This document shows positions 63,280-64,000 of a DNA stretch of 64,000 nucleotides, in pieces. This DNA is from SXNM01 sp964586155 (GTDB taxonomy: Bacteria > Myxococcota_A > UBA9042): NCBI GenBank assembly GCA_964586155.1, contig CAZPHC010000031.1, positions 13,415 to 77,414 on the forward strand. The letters run 5' to 3'. Position 1 is the stretch's first letter. Every line of letters starts with the position of its first letter. The notes beneath the pieces are model-generated. The model had not been told where the DNA came from. It saw only the letters and a list, made by a program, of their open reading frames with translations, and searched no databases. The translations under genes and the position numbers were made by a program.

Positions 63280-64000
63280 TCTCGGCCTTGATCAGGTAGT
63301 CGAGCTTGGGGAAGTCGGCCTTGAGGTAGGCGTTGCCCTGCATCTGGGTGCGCATCTGGTCGGGGCCCTGGCCGCGCGGCGCGCCCTCGCCGTAGCCGGT
63401 GTACAGGCTGTCGACGACCTTCATGCCGACCTCGTCGACCTCGCCGATCGGCGAGAAGCCCATGCCGTCGAGCATCGCGTTGTCCTTGAAGTTGATGAAC
63501 ATCTGCGTCGTGCGCGAGTTCGGGCCGCGGGTGGCGAAGGTCAGGCGGCCGCGCTTGTTCGACTCCTTGACCGGATCGTCGCCGAACTCCGAGGTGCGCC
63601 ACGCCGTCGCGACCTTGGGGTCGCCGTGGATGCCGAACTGGACCATGAAGCCTTCGATGGCGCGGAAGAACGCGATATCCGTGAAGTAGCCGATCTTCAC
63701 GAGGTTGAAGAAGCGGTCGGCACCCTTCGGCGCCCAGTCGCGGTGCACGACGATGTCGAACGCGCCCTTGGTCGTGGTGAAGCGGACCTTGAAGTTGGCC
63801 GGCGCACCGGCGGTGGCCTTGTCCGGCGAGAGCAGCGCCGTCATGTCGACAGCGGCGGCGGCGGCCCCAGCGGCGGCCCCGGCGGCGGCATTGGCGGCCC
63901 CGGCGGCGGCATTGGCGGCTCCGGCGGCAGCCTCGGCGGCGGCCGCGCCGGCCACAGCGCCCGCCTCGCCCGCGGCGGCAGCGGCGGCGCCCGCCTCACC
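63269..64000 (-). CDS. Cyclophilin-type peptidyl-prolyl isomerase (5' end outside window)
   Basis: 244 residues visible; the frame stays open to the window edge. A long Ala/Gly/Glu/Asn linker (repeats of AANAAAG) precedes the cyclophilin domain, which shows FFRAIEGFMVQFG, TFATRGPNSRTTQMFINF and FSPIGEV. The exposed linker suggests an anchored or exported protein whose signal lies outside. It catalyses proline cis-trans isomerisation in protein folding. Convergent with the MepA-like gene. Confidence 0.9.
   Translation of the reverse strand, partial: GEAGAAAAAAGEAGAVAGAAAAEAAAGAANAAAGAANAAAGAAAGAAAAAVDMTALLSPDKATAGAPANFKVRFTTTKGAFDIVVHRDWAPKGADRFFNLVKIGYFTDIAFFRAIEGFMVQFGIHGDPKVATAWRTSEFGDDPVKESNKRGRLTFATRGPNSRTTQMFINFKDNAMLDGMGFSPIGEVDEVGMKVVDSLYTGYGEGAPRGQGPDQMRTQMQGNAYLKADFPKLDYLIKAEIIE

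Overview
The window comes from a very GC-rich bacterial chromosome (roughly 70% by eye, lower in the central island). Gene content suggests Myxococcota or a neighbouring former deltaproteobacterial group: several large secreted lipoproteins, a Cys-rich Thr/Asp-rich lipoprotein, an XPB-like helicase paired with a Bax1 (DUF790) nuclease, an HEAT-repeat murein endopeptidase and a menaquinone operon. No rRNA, tRNA or CRISPR array was seen. The taxonomic assignment is inference.

Left chromosomal part (1-17.8 kb): a HAD/C45 acyltransferase pair, tatD with an unknown coupled gene, a Cys-rich lipoprotein, a CinA-like/Zn-ribbon/RatA-like cluster, a beta-barrel-like protein next to a 1282-residue metzincin lipoprotein, the xpb-bax1 repair pair, DUF2200 and ung.

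Central accessory island (17.9-44.2 kb), bracketed by two copies of one 56-bp palindromic repeat. It holds an unrecognised three-gene operon, a divergent Ser/Thr kinase, a ThiF remnant, an ImmA/IrrE peptidase with a broken PIN-like partner, and a 17-kb minus-strand operon. That operon encodes a DISARM-type SNF2 helicase (DrmD-like), a giant N6-adenine methyltransferase (DrmMI-like), an OLD/DUF3696-like ATPase, a PIN-like nuclease, an RNA ligase, and a 2056-residue DEAD-helicase/DUF1998 protein. The last protein also carries a PD-(D/E)XK-like region and a LexA-type S24 autoprotease domain with an Ala-Gly cleavage site. Most junctions are 4-10 nt overlaps, so the products are probably made together. 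A KAP-type NTPase lies upstream. An insertion-sequence remnant with a cloverleaf-like inverted repeat marks the right edge. This composite DISARM/Druantia-like locus is the best candidate for an undescribed system.

Right chromosomal part (44.3-64 kb): DUF1513 and corA; a menaquinone operon (menA, a menC-menE fusion, polyprenyl synthase, DAHP synthase, menG) with a divergent GbsR/MarR regulator; hemolysin III and a radical SAM enzyme; then a ubiquitin-like cluster (E1-like enzyme, MoaD-like carrier ending in GGR, and a JAMM protease fused to a degenerate E1 domain). After these come a PAS protein with a broken GGDEF motif, a MepA-HEAT protein and a truncated cyclophilin.
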